A program made the translations under genes and the position numbers. Below, piece by piece: positions 1 through 9,300 of a stretch of 64,000 bases of DNA (within the stretch, counting starts at the first letter, position 1; the number at the start of each line of letters is the position of its first letter). Source of the DNA: JAWXCM01 sp034408745 (GTDB lineage: Bacteria > Acidobacteriota > Terriglobia > Bryobacterales > Bryobacteraceae); the NCBI GenBank assembly GCA_034408745.1, contig JAWXCM010000364.1, positions 1 to 64,000 of the forward strand, in the 5' to 3' direction. The notes below the pieces were generated by a model. It did no database searches. It was not told the DNA's origin and saw nothing but the letters and a program-made list of their open reading frames with translations.

Positions 1-2
1 CC

Positions 3-134
3 GTCGCGACGGATGTCCCGAGCGATTCCACAGCGACGGCAACTCACACGATTGTGGCTGAGGGCGGAAAGCGCGTTTTGCACCGCCTGCAGTTTGCCTG
101 CGGCTGCGCGGCGCACCGGGGACTGTTTCGTTAG
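3..134 (+). CDS. C-terminal end of an unidentified protein (5' truncated by window edge)
   Basis: An open frame enters from the left edge and ends at TAG 132-134. It gives 43 residues ending in a Cys-x-Cys-containing tail (FACGCAAHRGLFR). I do not recognise the family. It converges on the minus-strand gene next door and their stop codons overlap by a few bases, which is typical of tightly packed convergent genes. The frame is short and could be chance, so confidence is moderate. Confidence 0.4.
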   Translation, partial: VATDVPSDSTATATHTIVAEGGKRVLHRLQFACGCAAHRGLFR

Positions 135-409
135 ACCGCGCTGAAGCCGATTCGCTCCAGCACCTGAGTTCCGTCCTTCTTTCTTCGCAGGCGGTGGGTG
201 GCCCCGCTGACCTGAGACTCCTTGCCTTCGTGCTCCAGGTTGCCGTTCTCGTCGAGTGTTTTGATGTAGTGAGCGGCTTCGGCGACCTGCTCCTCTTCCG
301 GATCATCGGAATCGGGCACACTGACCAGTACTTGCTCCGGCTTCCCGGAGGTCCCCTCAAAGGGCACCTTCATCAGGCGCATTCCGTTTTCGGTTTTCTC
401 TCTGGACAT
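131..409 (-). CDS. Small acidic hypothetical protein (92 aa)
   Basis: Family not recognised. The protein is hydrophilic, with an acidic centre (DSDDPEEEQ), no signal peptide and no membrane segment. The C-terminal half is rich in basic residues (RLRRKKDG). The frame is open for 15 more codons upstream, but I chose the ATG at 409 because AGGAG lies 8 nt before it, a good Shine-Dalgarno. The gene is divergent from the globin gene, so the two share a control region of about 110 bp. Codon use matches the neighbours. Confidence 0.6.
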   Translation of the reverse strand: MSREKTENGMRLMKVPFEGTSGKPEQVLVSVPDSDDPEEEQVAEAAHYIKTLDENGNLEHEGKESQVSGATHRLRRKKDGTQVLERIGFSAV

Positions 410-522
410 CTGGCGCACTCCTGTTCCTATTATCCCGCCGTTTTGACCGCTCAAATATTTGATGCCTCACGTGAGCGATTCCTTTCTGTAAATCCGCATA
501 CCCGGGTGGAGACAGAAAACAC

Positions 523-948
523 ATGCTCAGCACTCAGCAAATTGAACTGATTCAGACCAGCTTCGCGCAGGTCAAGCCGGTCGCCGACGTCGCGGCGACT
601 CTCTTCTATGACCGGCTGTTTACGCTCGACCCGGCGCTTCGTCCTATGTTTCGCGGCGACATGGCCGAGCAGGGGCGCAAGCTGATGACTATGCTGGCGG
701 TGGTGGTGAACGGTCTGCCGCGCCTGGAAATGCTGGTTCCGGCGGTGGAAGATCTGGGCCGCCGTCACGGCAGGTACGGCGTTCAGGACTCGCACTACGA
801 TACGGTTGGAGCCGCTCTGTTGTGGACCCTGGAGCAGGGTCTGGGCGCAGGGTTCACGCCGGACGTGCGCGAGGCGTGGACGGCGGCATACACCGTCCTT
901 GCATCGGTGATGAAACGGGCGTCGGCAGCGCAGTCTGCAGCCGCCTGA
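523..948 (+). CDS. Single-domain bacterial globin (Vitreoscilla-type)
   Basis: A 141-residue haem protein expected to bind O2 or NO in the cytoplasm. The sequence aligns along its length with Vitreoscilla haemoglobin and the globin domain of flavohaemoglobins: Tyr29 fits position B10, Gln50 the distal E7 region, and His82 in RRHGRYGV the proximal F8 histidine. It ends after the H helix, so there is no reductase domain. A weak GGAG lies upstream of the ATG. The next gene, convergent, encodes a bacteriohaemerythrin, so two different O2/NO-binding proteins sit side by side. Whether it stores or senses O2 or detoxifies NO cannot be read from the sequence. Confidence 0.85.
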   Translation: MLSTQQIELIQTSFAQVKPVADVAATLFYDRLFTLDPALRPMFRGDMAEQGRKLMTMLAVVVNGLPRLEMLVPAVEDLGRRHGRYGVQDSHYDTVGAALLWTLEQGLGAGFTPDVREAWTAAYTVLASVMKRASAAQSAAA

Positions 949-957
949 GCCCTAAGG

Positions 958-1380
958 CTACTTTCGACGCTGGCCGGCGACGTAGGCCGCGAACGCCTGA
1001 TCTTCCTTCAGAATGTGGTCATTGAGCCACGTTTTCAGGAAGTTCAGTGTTTCTAAAGTTATTGTGGTCTTTCCAGCCTGCAGACTGGTATAGAGCTTGT
1101 CGACGGTGAGAGTAAGGTCGCAGTGCATGGCGATATGAGCCACCAGCTTCGGATACGCGGCGCGACTCATAATGATTTCTTCGTCCTTGAAGTGCTGGAC
1201 GGTGTAGTGCAGCAGTTCCTGAAGGATGCGGGTCAGCGCGGGACGGCCCTGGCCCTTTGACATGGCAGTGTGCGAATCCGACACAAGTCCAACGAGCTTG
1301 CGGTGCTGGCTGTCGACGGTGGGGTTTCCCACCTCGTACGCTTGCTTCCAGGTGAAGACCGAACTGGTTGTGGCAATCAT
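958..1380 (-). CDS. Bacteriohemerythrin
   Basis: A 140-residue four-helix-bundle protein with a non-haem di-iron O2-binding site. All seven expected ligands are visible: His26 (DSQHRKL), His63 and Glu67 (HFKDE), His82 and His86 (HIAMH), His122 and Asp127 (DHILKED). The length is that of a stand-alone single-domain bacteriohaemerythrin, with no fused sensory or signalling domain. The gene converges on the globin gene with a gap of 9 bp. Known roles in this family are O2 delivery, O2 sensing and NO handling; which one applies here is not shown. Confidence 0.9.
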   Translation of the reverse strand: MIATTSSVFTWKQAYEVGNPTVDSQHRKLVGLVSDSHTAMSKGQGRPALTRILQELLHYTVQHFKDEEIIMSRAAYPKLVAHIAMHCDLTLTVDKLYTSLQAGKTTITLETLNFLKTWLNDHILKEDQAFAAYVAGQRRK

Positions 1381-1964
1381 GATTCTCTTCTCGGATCGGG
1401 AATGCCGGCCAATAGGGAAAATTTGTTTTTATCTCCGCCCGCTTCCAACGCAGCTACATTCGAAACACCTGTTTGACCTGGACTAGCCCTGTCCGCCCAG
1501 GAAATCCTTGCTCCTTTGAAAGGTTTTCACTTGCGGGTCTCCTCCTTCTGGCTTCTTTCCGCGCTCCTGTCGAGTGCCACTGTTTTTGCGGCCGCACCCA
1601 CGTCTGGCACTGAGATTCTGTGGGATAGATACGGCGTCGCTCACGTGTACGGCAAGAACACTGGCGATCTGTTCTCTGCTGCTGAAGCTTTACGGGCAGC
1701 GCGGGCGCGGCGCGGAGTACTTCGGCGCGGCCGAACTGCCGCTCAACCGCTGGGTGTTGACCAAGGGTATTCCGGAGAGGGCGGAGAGCTGGTACAAGCA
1801 GCAGACGTCGCGGCGCCATCCGGTTCCTGTAATGGGCGCAGCGATTCATGGGTCCGGCGATGGGAAACCAGTCGGGCTTTGCGGTGTCCTACGACCTCAA
1901 TCTGCCGTTGACGACTCCGCGCGGGCTTGAGGATCCGACGAAAGCTGCCGGACGACTGGAGGCC

Positions 1965-2100
1965 GGGCAGACGCACCCCGCGCAGCCCTCCCGGCCGCCT
2001 GCTCCATGCTCGACAAGCCGGTGTTGATGCTCCTGGTCGAAGCGTTGGCCTTGTTGACGTCGACCTCGACGACGAGTTCGAGCGCATTGTTGTCGGCCAT
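1965..2100 (-). pseudogene. N-terminal remnant, possibly of a phage tail tape-measure-like protein
   Basis: A minus-strand frame starts at ATG 2100 and reads MADNNALELVVEVDVNKANA, then STRSINTGLSSMEQAA. This pattern resembles, from memory, the start of tape-measure-like proteins annotated in Solibacter-type genomes. After about 45 residues the frame runs antisense into the acylase remnant and loses sense. It appears to be a 5' fragment carried in with the insert. The family call is weak; the abrupt change from plausible coding to antisense sequence near 1965 is what is seen. Confidence 0.35.
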
Positions 2101-2199
2101 GTTGAATCAGAACTCGGCGAATAATTTGGGTGAAAGCTCCTGGATTGCTTCACCGAAGCGCCGCAAGTTGGGATGGCGGCAAGCCGGACGGGGCGAGGA

Positions 2200-3048
2200 T
2201 CAAATGGTCAGGAGATATCGGTCTGTCAAGGAGGCCACTTGGGGCCCGAGCCATGACGGTTTTGCCTGGCCCTTCCACGCGGCCCACAGATCCGGATAGC
2301 TCATACAAGTGATCCGGATTTGGCAGCCAGCTACTACCTCGGCAAACCTGGCCATCTCGTCACGGTGTTCCTGGAAAGGCCTAAACAGGTGCCAGTTCAC
2401 TGGTTCCCAGAATAGATAGAGTAGCGTTACCTGCTCGTCCGGAAAGCACGTCGCTAAACCCAGAGCGTGTTTCACCAGTTGCGGCGCATCGAGTCGTTTA
2501 AATGCCTTCGGATTTGCCCGGAGGGAGTCAATCAGCTTGAAATACTCAGTTTGCGACCCAGGCCCCTGCAGCGAGTCATAGCTGACGGGGAAGTCGGTGT
2601 TGTGGCCGTTCAAGTACTCGATGCATTTAGACTCGACTGCAACCGATGCACCCTTCGGCCCCTTCGCTAAAAGGTCGAGATGCGGAGGAGTGCCGTGCAA
2701 ACCCGTAGGGCACCTGGCTTCGAAATTCAGGCTGCGGAATCCGTTGTTGCCTGCGAGAGCGAGCTCCGGAGGTGTGGCTTTCCATCGAGCGAAGGTGTTC
2801 ACGGCCAACGCCGCAGAGGAATGCGCAGCCTGCAGTTTTGGTGGACAGTCTCTTCCGAGGTGTCTTGTCCACTCCAGTTCTTTCCCGGCGCCGTGCTTAA
2901 AATCCTCTCGGAATAGTTGTATGTCGGCGAGGAGGTTGTCTTCAACATTGGCCACGTAGTTCTGGTAGCCGTCGATCCAGGCTGCTTGAGGCCTGACTTG
3001 TCGTAGTCTTGCCGACAGCGCCGCGCCGCACCTTTCGTAAATGCTCAT
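2200..3048 (-). CDS. PD-(D/E)XK nuclease-like protein (282 aa)
   Basis: The centre of the protein has a restriction-endonuclease-like pattern: Glu110, then Asp125 in PHLDLLA, then Glu139-Ser-Lys141 in VAVESKCIEYL. This is the E...D...ExK arrangement of metal-dependent PD-(D/E)XK nucleases. No signal peptide or membrane segment is present, so it should be cytoplasmic. GGAGG 7 nt upstream supports the ATG at 3048. It lies wholly inside the DNA that interrupts the acylase gene, with no methyltransferase beside it, so it is not an obvious restriction-modification pair. It may be a stand-alone defence or DNA-processing nuclease. The fold call is from motifs only; target and activity are unknown. 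Confidence 0.65.
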   Translation of the reverse strand: MSIYERCGAALSARLRQVRPQAAWIDGYQNYVANVEDNLLADIQLFREDFKHGAGKELEWTRHLGRDCPPKLQAAHSSAALAVNTFARWKATPPELALAGNNGFRSLNFEARCPTGLHGTPPHLDLLAKGPKGASVAVESKCIEYLNGHNTDFPVSYDSLQGPGSQTEYFKLIDSLRANPKAFKRLDAPQLVKHALGLATCFPDEQVTLLYLFWEPVNWHLFRPFQEHRDEMARFAEVVAGCQIRITCMSYPDLWAAWKGQAKPSWLGPQVASLTDRYLLTI

Positions 3049-3232
3049 CTGTTAACCTCCAGTCTACTATAGCGGAAGCGCCATGTTTCAACACGAAGTG
3101 GGCGCACTGGATACGCCGTGGGGGCAGGCGATGAAGATACGCCGCGGCAAGCTGGAGCAGCCGTCGAACGGAGGCTTCGTCAATATGGGTGTCTTTCGCG
3201 TGATCACGTTCGGTCCTATGAAAGAGGCTCCG

Positions 3233-4486
3233 TCAGTCGACGAGAGCCTGATACACGCTGGTCTGGAACTTCGGCTGAATGGTTGTGCGATTCGGCATGA
3301 GCTGCATCATGAACACCAGCACCAGCCGGCTCTGCGGGTCCACCTGATAGTTGGTGCCGTAGGCGCCGCCCCAGCCAAAGGCTCCGAGTCCGGCAAGTCC
3401 GTTGGCGCCAATGCGGTCGACGGTCTCGAAGCCATAGCCGAAACCGAGCCCAGTGTTCGAGTGCAATGTGCCGGACTGGTTCGTCTTCATCAGCAACGCG
3501 GCTCGGGGACCGAGGATGCGCACTCCGTCGAGAGCGCCGTTGTTGCGAATCATATCGAGAAAACGCGCGTAGTCGCGGGCGGTGGAAGTGAGTCCGGCGC
3601 CGCCGGCGAAGCTCTTGCGCGGCCCGGCTACGTAATGGCCCTGCCCCTTCGAGCCTTCGGGAGCTCGCACGTACTTCTCGTCGGGACCGCTCATGTACAC
3701 AGCGGCGAGACGGGACGCCTCACCCTGCGGGATGTAGAATCGCGTGTCTTTCAGGCCGAGCGGGTCGGTGATGCGCGTTTTGACAAACGTGTCGAGTGGC
3801 ATGCCTGACGCCTTCTCCACCACGCATCCGAGAATATCCGTGTTGTAGCCATAGACATAGGCTTCGCCGGGCTGCGATACGAAGGGCAGCGTTCCGAGGC
3901 GCTCCATTGTGGTGCACACAGGCTCGTCTTTGTCGGCGGTGTACCAGCCGTTGCCGGCAGCCGGACCCAGGCTCTTCGCCTCATACATCTTCGCCACGTG
4001 AGGCTCCGTGCCGTAGGAGATTCCCGCGGTATGCGTGAGGAGGTCGTGGATGGTGATGGGGCGCTTTGCGGGGACAATCTGCGCGGTTCCGTCGGGCTGC
4101 TTCACCGCGACGTTCGTCTTGCGGAACGTCGGGATGAAGTCGCCGACCGGCTGTTGCAATCCGATCTTGCCCTCTTCCACCAGGATCATTACGGCGGTGC
4201 TGGTGATCGCTTTGGTCTGCGAGGCAATTCGGAAGATGGTGTCGGTGGTCATCTTACGGCCCGCTTCTTTGTCGGCCCAGCCGTACGCTTTTTCGAACAC
4301 GGGCTTGCCGTCCTGCAGCACCAGGGCGACTACGCCGGCCACCTCGTTGTCTTCGGTGGATCGCTGAAGCATCGAGTCGAGACGCTTCAGACGCTCCGTC
4401 GACAGTTTCTGTGCCTGTGCGGATGAACCACTCAGGATGAATGCGGCGATTACGGCCGAGTAAAGCGCTCTTCGTGAGATTTGCAT
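3233..4486 (-). CDS. Secreted serine hydrolase, beta-lactamase class C/esterase family
   Basis: A 417-residue exported protein with a signal peptide (residues 1-25, cleavage near AQA). The catalytic Ser-x-x-Lys is Ser89-Gln-Thr-Lys92 in FRIASQTK, followed by YVYGYNTDILG (Tyr212 region) as the Tyr motif and a Gly-rich GAFGWGGAYGT as the third motif. This layout is typical of class C-like esterases and D-aminopeptidases rather than true AmpC, so antibiotic hydrolysis should not be assumed. It follows the amidohydrolase gene after 8 bp and is probably cotranscribed. Its 3' end abuts the acylase remnant. Confidence 0.85.
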   Translation of the reverse strand: MQISRRALYSAVIAAFILSGSSAQAQKLSTERLKRLDSMLQRSTEDNEVAGVVALVLQDGKPVFEKAYGWADKEAGRKMTTDTIFRIASQTKAITSTAVMILVEEGKIGLQQPVGDFIPTFRKTNVAVKQPDGTAQIVPAKRPITIHDLLTHTAGISYGTEPHVAKMYEAKSLGPAAGNGWYTADKDEPVCTTMERLGTLPFVSQPGEAYVYGYNTDILGCVVEKASGMPLDTFVKTRITDPLGLKDTRFYIPQGEASRLAAVYMSGPDEKYVRAPEGSKGQGHYVAGPRKSFAGGAGLTSTARDYARFLDMIRNNGALDGVRILGPRAALLMKTNQSGTLHSNTGLGFGYGFETVDRIGANGLAGLGAFGWGGAYGTNYQVDPQSRLVLVFMMQLMPNRTTIQPKFQTSVYQALVD

Positions 4487-4494
4487 GCGTTCCT

Positions 4495-6279
4495 CTACTT
4501 GTACAGCCTCACATTATCCAACTCGAGCCAGCCCTTTACACCGGGGCCGCGACGAATGGCGAACTCCAGTTGCAACAGCTCCGACCGGCGCGCCTTGTCC
4601 AAAGGCACACGCACGGTCTTCCATTTCGGGCCCGCCTCGAACGGCAGCCGGAACGACGGGCCGCGCGTAACACCCGCCAGCTCACAGGGGCCTTCGCCGC
4701 GAGCTTCGAACTCGACGCCGGTGAACTCGGAAGCGTCCACGGGCTCGACGGAACCAGGCGCCATGGGCAGGACCATCGAGCACTCGGCCGTCTTCTTCTC
4801 CGACGCCTGACAGAGCACGGTCAGCGCGTGCGATCCGTCGTCGCGCAATGTCCGCGCGTAGCTCATGAGGGAATGATCGTGCCCACCGTCGGTATTGTTG
4901 ATCCACAGGGTCCCAAGGCGGCTTCGTACGTCTTCGAAGTCGTCGAGCAGAACTGGCGCTTTGCGAGCCTGCATCGGAGTGGGCTCGGTCGCGGCGACAG
5001 CTTTGGTCAAGGCAGCGAGATCGACTTCCGCACCGTCCTTCCACACGCGCTTCACTTTGAACACGTCGCCGATCTTCCGCGATGGGTCGCCGTCCACCAG
5101 CAGCAGGTCCGCACGCCGGCCTTCGGCGATGGACCCGCGGTCTGCGTCGAGTCCCAGTGACTTCGCTGCGCCCCAGGTGCCCGCGCGAATCGCCTGCAGC
5201 GGTGTGAGGCCCGCGCCGACCATCAGTTCCAGCTCATGCAGCGAGGCCCATCCGTGATACGTTCCCGGCATTCCGGCATCGGTGCCGAGCGACTGCTGCA
5301 GCCCTGCCAGTTCGAACAACTTTGCATTGGCGTTGAGGTTCGCCCAGCGGCGGACCATGGGAGCCGAGGCGGGAGTCTTTCTGCCCTCCATGGCTTCCTT
5401 CAGAACTCCTGGGGTGAGCACGAGGCGCAGAAACGGATTCGCGTAATCGCGGTCGGCGCGCGCCTGATAAGTCGCCATAGTCTGCGAGTATCCGGTGCCG
5501 TGCTCCTTCATCAGGCTGAGCGCTTCTTCATCGAGCTGCGCATTGCCAACACCGTGGATCAGCATGTCGACTCCGGCACGCGCCGCGATTTTCGCCTTCT
5601 CCAGCGTGACCGTGTGAGTCACCACTTTGATGCGGTTCTTGTGTGCCTCGTCCACAAGCGCTGCGAGCGTGGCTTCGTCCATCGACGTCATGTCCGCCGC
5701 GGTGCCATATCTCCAGCCATCGGTGAACACTTTCAGCACGTCGGGTTGATAAGGCAGGATGCGGCGAACCGCGGCTCGAGCCTCCTCCGGCGTCTGCACC
5801 AGTTGCGTGTGAAAGTCGCCGCGTCCGGCCTCGGCGCCGTGCCCGCCGGGTGATGAGAATCGAGCCGCCATCAGGACGTGCGGACCCGGCATCGCGCCTG
5901 ACAACAACAGCCGCCGCATTGGTTCGAACTGTTCGGGGTACGTGCTGAGGTCGACTACAGTGGTCACGCCGCTCACCAGGTAGGTTTTGAGGATCTTGCC
6001 CCAGTCGGCGCGGCCGGCGCCTGCCGAGGCCAGAAGGTGAGTGTGGACGTCGAAGAGCCCGGGCATCAGCGTGAGACCTTTGGCATCCACGGTTCGCACG
6101 CCCTGCGGCGCTTCACCCGGGAACACTGCCTCAATTCGCTCGCCATTCACCAGCACCGTTGCGACTGTCGGCTCCTTGCCTGTTCCGTCGATGAGGCGGG
6201 CACCTGTAATGGCGAATCGCTCGGCATGCAACGCCATGCAGGTGGCCACTACCGCAAGCAGAATTGCGTTACATTTCAT
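4495..6279 (-). CDS. Secreted amidohydrolase with C-terminal CIA30-like domain
   Basis: A 594-residue metal-dependent hydrolase of the imidazolonepropionase-like amidohydrolase group. I start it at ATG 6279 because GGAG sits 5 nt before it and a signal peptide follows (MKCNAILLAVVATCMALHA). The metal motif DVHTH is near residue 80, later metal positions are VVTHTV and MLIHGVG, and LGTDAGMPG holds the catalytic Asp. After the barrel (to about residue 420) comes a beta-rich region beginning LLDDFED that looks like a CIA30/carbohydrate-binding module. Substrate unknown; a cyclic amide or dipeptide is plausible for the family. Likely first gene of a two-gene operon with the serine hydrolase. Confidence 0.85.
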   Translation of the reverse strand: MKCNAILLAVVATCMALHAERFAITGARLIDGTGKEPTVATVLVNGERIEAVFPGEAPQGVRTVDAKGLTLMPGLFDVHTHLLASAGAGRADWGKILKTYLVSGVTTVVDLSTYPEQFEPMRRLLLSGAMPGPHVLMAARFSSPGGHGAEAGRGDFHTQLVQTPEEARAAVRRILPYQPDVLKVFTDGWRYGTAADMTSMDEATLAALVDEAHKNRIKVVTHTVTLEKAKIAARAGVDMLIHGVGNAQLDEEALSLMKEHGTGYSQTMATYQARADRDYANPFLRLVLTPGVLKEAMEGRKTPASAPMVRRWANLNANAKLFELAGLQQSLGTDAGMPGTYHGWASLHELELMVGAGLTPLQAIRAGTWGAAKSLGLDADRGSIAEGRRADLLLVDGDPSRKIGDVFKVKRVWKDGAEVDLAALTKAVAATEPTPMQARKAPVLLDDFEDVRSRLGTLWINNTDGGHDHSLMSYARTLRDDGSHALTVLCQASEKKTAECSMVLPMAPGSVEPVDASEFTGVEFEARGEGPCELAGVTRGPSFRLPFEAGPKWKTVRVPLDKARRSELLQLEFAIRRGPGVKGWLELDNVRLYK

Positions 6280-6393
6280 GGAGTCTCCATTGTCGGCAGG
6301 AAGACCAGATGTGTCAATCAACGCGTTGTGAAGCTTACCGTGCTTTATACTGTCAGGAAAGCCCTGTCCCGCTATTCACCTTCAGGAGTCCAA

Positions 6394-9300
6394 ATGTCAG
6401 CTAAACTTTCCCCACTGGTGGGTTGGTTGCTCTTTGCAGCCTCTGCCTTTGCGCAGACTTCTACGTCTCAGATTTCCGGTACGGTCCGGGACAGTTCCGG
6501 CGCCGTCATTCCTGCGGCTGCGGTCACTCTTACAAACGACGCGACGGGCATTGCCCAAAAACAAGCAACCACCGATGCGGGGCTCTACGCATTCCCATCG
6601 ATTCCGGTGGGCGCTTACACGGTTCGCGTGGAGGCTGCCGGATTTAAAACGGCTGTGAAATCAGGCAATGTGATGCAGGTTGGCACGCCGGGCGTTGTGG
6701 ACATGACCCTCGAAGTTGGCACCGCCACCGAGGTTGTCAACGTGGCTGCTTCCGCCGAAGTTCTTCAGACTTCCAACGCCACAATCGGAAATGTGGTGGA
6801 GCAAAAAGCCATTGTCAACCTGCCGCTCAATGGGCGCAATCCGCTCAACCTGCTCATTTTTGAGGCTGGTGTCGTGCAACGCTCCGGCGGCACGATTAAC
6901 GTGAATGGCGCGCGTTCCGGAGCCGTTAACGTAACCATCGACGGCATTGAAGCCAACGAGTCGACGAATCCAAACCCCGTCAACAACATTTTTCGTCTCA
7001 ACCCTGACAACGTGCAGGAGTTCAAGGTCACCACCTCCAACCCGACGGCCGAAGAAGGCCGCAACTCTGGCGCGAACGTGAATATCGCCACGCGGTCCGG
7101 CACCAACGAATTTCACGGCACTCTGTTTGAATTCTTCCGGAATACGAAGCTTAACGCGAAGGAGTTCTATACCAATGCGCAGGGCGGCGCCAAGCCACTG
7201 CTGCAGCTAAATCAGTACGGCTTTGAGATCGGTGGTCCGATTCGCAGGAACAAGACGTTCTTCTTCTTCAGCTGGCAGGGACAGCAGGTGAACTTCGCCG
7301 ACCCCATCGACAAAGTCTTCGGCGAAACCGTTGACCTGTACACTCCCAGCGCTCTCGCCGGTAACTATCGCTACTGGGTATCGAATCCGCTGAATCCGAT
7401 TTCCATTAATGGCCAGCGCATCACGCAAAACACGACGCTGCTGGTAGACCCGCGCACCGGTCAGTACGCTCCGGGTGTTCGTGACTGTGCCGCGCCCACA
7501 GACAGCAACTGCGTCGCCAGCTACAACGTGTTCAATAACGATCCCCTGCGCCGCGGTATCGATTCGTCAGTGAAGTCCGTGCTCGGCGGCTATCCCGCGC
7601 CCAATTCGTACGCCGCGGGCGACGGCCTCAACACAGGCATCTATGTGTGGAACACGCCGGTTAAGATTCGCGGACCACAGTACATGACGCGCATCGATCA
7701 CACCATCAACACGCATCACACGCTGTGGGGCAGGTGGCTGGGTGCGAAGCAGACCACGCTGAGCGGTGATCCGGCCAACAGCCGTCCTCAGGTTCTGCCT
7801 GGCTATCCGCCTCGCGGGGAAGTGTTCCGACCAGCGAACAACATCGCCATCGGCCTGCGCAGCGTACTGAGCCCGCGCGTGGTGAATGAACTCACGCTGG
7901 GCTATTCGCGTTTCACATTCCTTTTTACGCAGGGCGAAGCCAACCCGCTGTTCCCCAACACGCCGCGCTTCACGTTCAACAATTCCGACGTCGACTACAC
8001 TGCGAACGGCCGCACGTTCCGAGCAGTCAACACACCGCAGATTATTGAGAACATCAGCTTTCTCACGGGCGCCCACGTGTTCCGCTTCGGCGCGAACATC
8101 CGGATGTATCAGCACAACGATCAGCGCGCCGATGTCGGCGGCACCAGTCTGACCCCCGCGATCTCGCTGTCTCGCACCACGCGTCCGCCGGGCGCTGCGT
8201 TCAACCTTCCGACGATCACCACCGGCAACACACCCGGTATTTCGTCGAACGATTCCAACCGTCTCCAGGGGACCGTCAACGATTTGCTCGGCATTCCCGC
8301 CAGCCTCACGCAGGTGTTTCAGGGCGATCTTCGCAGCGACACGTTCGCCCCCTTCCGCAGCGGCGAAGGCGTCACGCTCTGGGCTCAGGGCCAGCGCGCC
8401 AAGCAGTACAACTTCTTCGCGCAGGACGAGTGGAAGGTGAAGCGCAACATTACGCTGAGCTATGGCGTGCGCTGGGAAATCAACCCACCGATCTCAGAAG
8501 CCGGAGGCCGCAGCTACGTTCCCAACAAGCCCATCGACGGGAGCCAGGGCGACGTTACCTACGTCCAGTCCGACCGCTGGTACAAGAACTACAACTGGGG
8601 CGCCGTTGCTCCTCGCTTTGGTGTGACGTGGTCGCCGGGCAACTCGAATAAGTTTGTCATCCGAGCGGGCTACGGCGTCGCGTTCGATCCGATTGCGACG
8701 TTCCAGGCATCGTCAGTTGCCACCGCTGTTCCGGGCCAGACGTATCGCTGCCAAAGCACGATTGCTGGCTCTGGCGCCATCAGCACCACGCCCGGTTGCC
8801 AGACCATTACCGACGTTCGCCTGGGCTCCGGTTTCCCAAGGGAGATTAATCCGCCGAGCGTGAAGCCGTCGACGTTCCTCACGCCGCCCCGGCAGGTCTC
8901 CGCCAACGCGCCCAACGCACGCGTCTTCGATCCGAACCTGAAGCTGCCCACGGTCCACATGTGGAACCTGACACTACAGCGCGAACTTCCCGGTGCCATC
9001 GCCGTTTCGGTCGGCTATGTAGGACGCCGCGGCACTCGTTTGTACCGCATCTGGGACATGAACCAGCAGCGTGTGGAAGGCACCCTGCCCACCTTCCTCG
9101 CCATGCAGAAGAATCGTGCGCTTGGCAATGGCTGCCGTCCCGACGGCACGCTCGCCACCGGCACTCCGTGCGGCGGCGCGACTCCGGTGCCCTGGCTGCA
9201 GCAGGGCATCATCGATTCCACCTTCGCCAATGCCACGGCCAGCATCACGGATCTCGACCAGAACGCCGCCGGCAACTTCGGCAACCGCGTGGAGCAGACC

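Larger units (their letters stand above)
1955..3063. repeat. 8-bp inverted repeat bounding the insert in the acylase pseudogene
   Basis: ACTGGAGG at 1955-1962 is matched by its reverse complement CCTCCAGT at 3056-3063. These points coincide with where acylase homology stops and resumes. The right copy also contains the Shine-Dalgarno of the nuclease-like gene, so one copy may be there for translation and the match may be chance. No transposase or target duplication was found. Confidence 0.3.
1516..3230 (+). pseudogene. Penicillin acylase family gene, decayed and split by an insertion
   Basis: Fragments of an N-terminal-nucleophile acylase (penicillin amidase family, secreted) appear in order on the plus strand. 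First comes a signal peptide and TEILWDRYGVAHVYGK (about 1516-1680). After a frame change come LLKLYGQ, RGAEYFGAAELPLNRWVL and GIPERAESWYKQQ (about 1684-1810). Another change gives SYDLNLPLTTPRGLEDP up to about 1955. The C-terminal piece (GALDTPWGQAMKIRRGK, then NGGF, GVFRVITFGP) resumes at about 3083-3230. Most of the central enzyme, including the nucleophile region, is missing. The roughly 1.1 kb between the last two pieces is foreign. The family assignment is from recognised motifs; exact breakpoints are estimates. Confidence 0.75.

Noticed and set aside
3233..4486. True class C beta-lactamase (resistance gene)
   Set aside because: The motif set (SQTK, YGYN, GWGG) fits the broad esterase/peptidase group and not AmpC, so resistance is not supported.
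6037..6393. N-terminal extension of the Oar-like receptor
   Set aside because: The 119 extra codons are antisense to the amidohydrolase and precede the true signal peptide; AGGAG supports ATG 6394.
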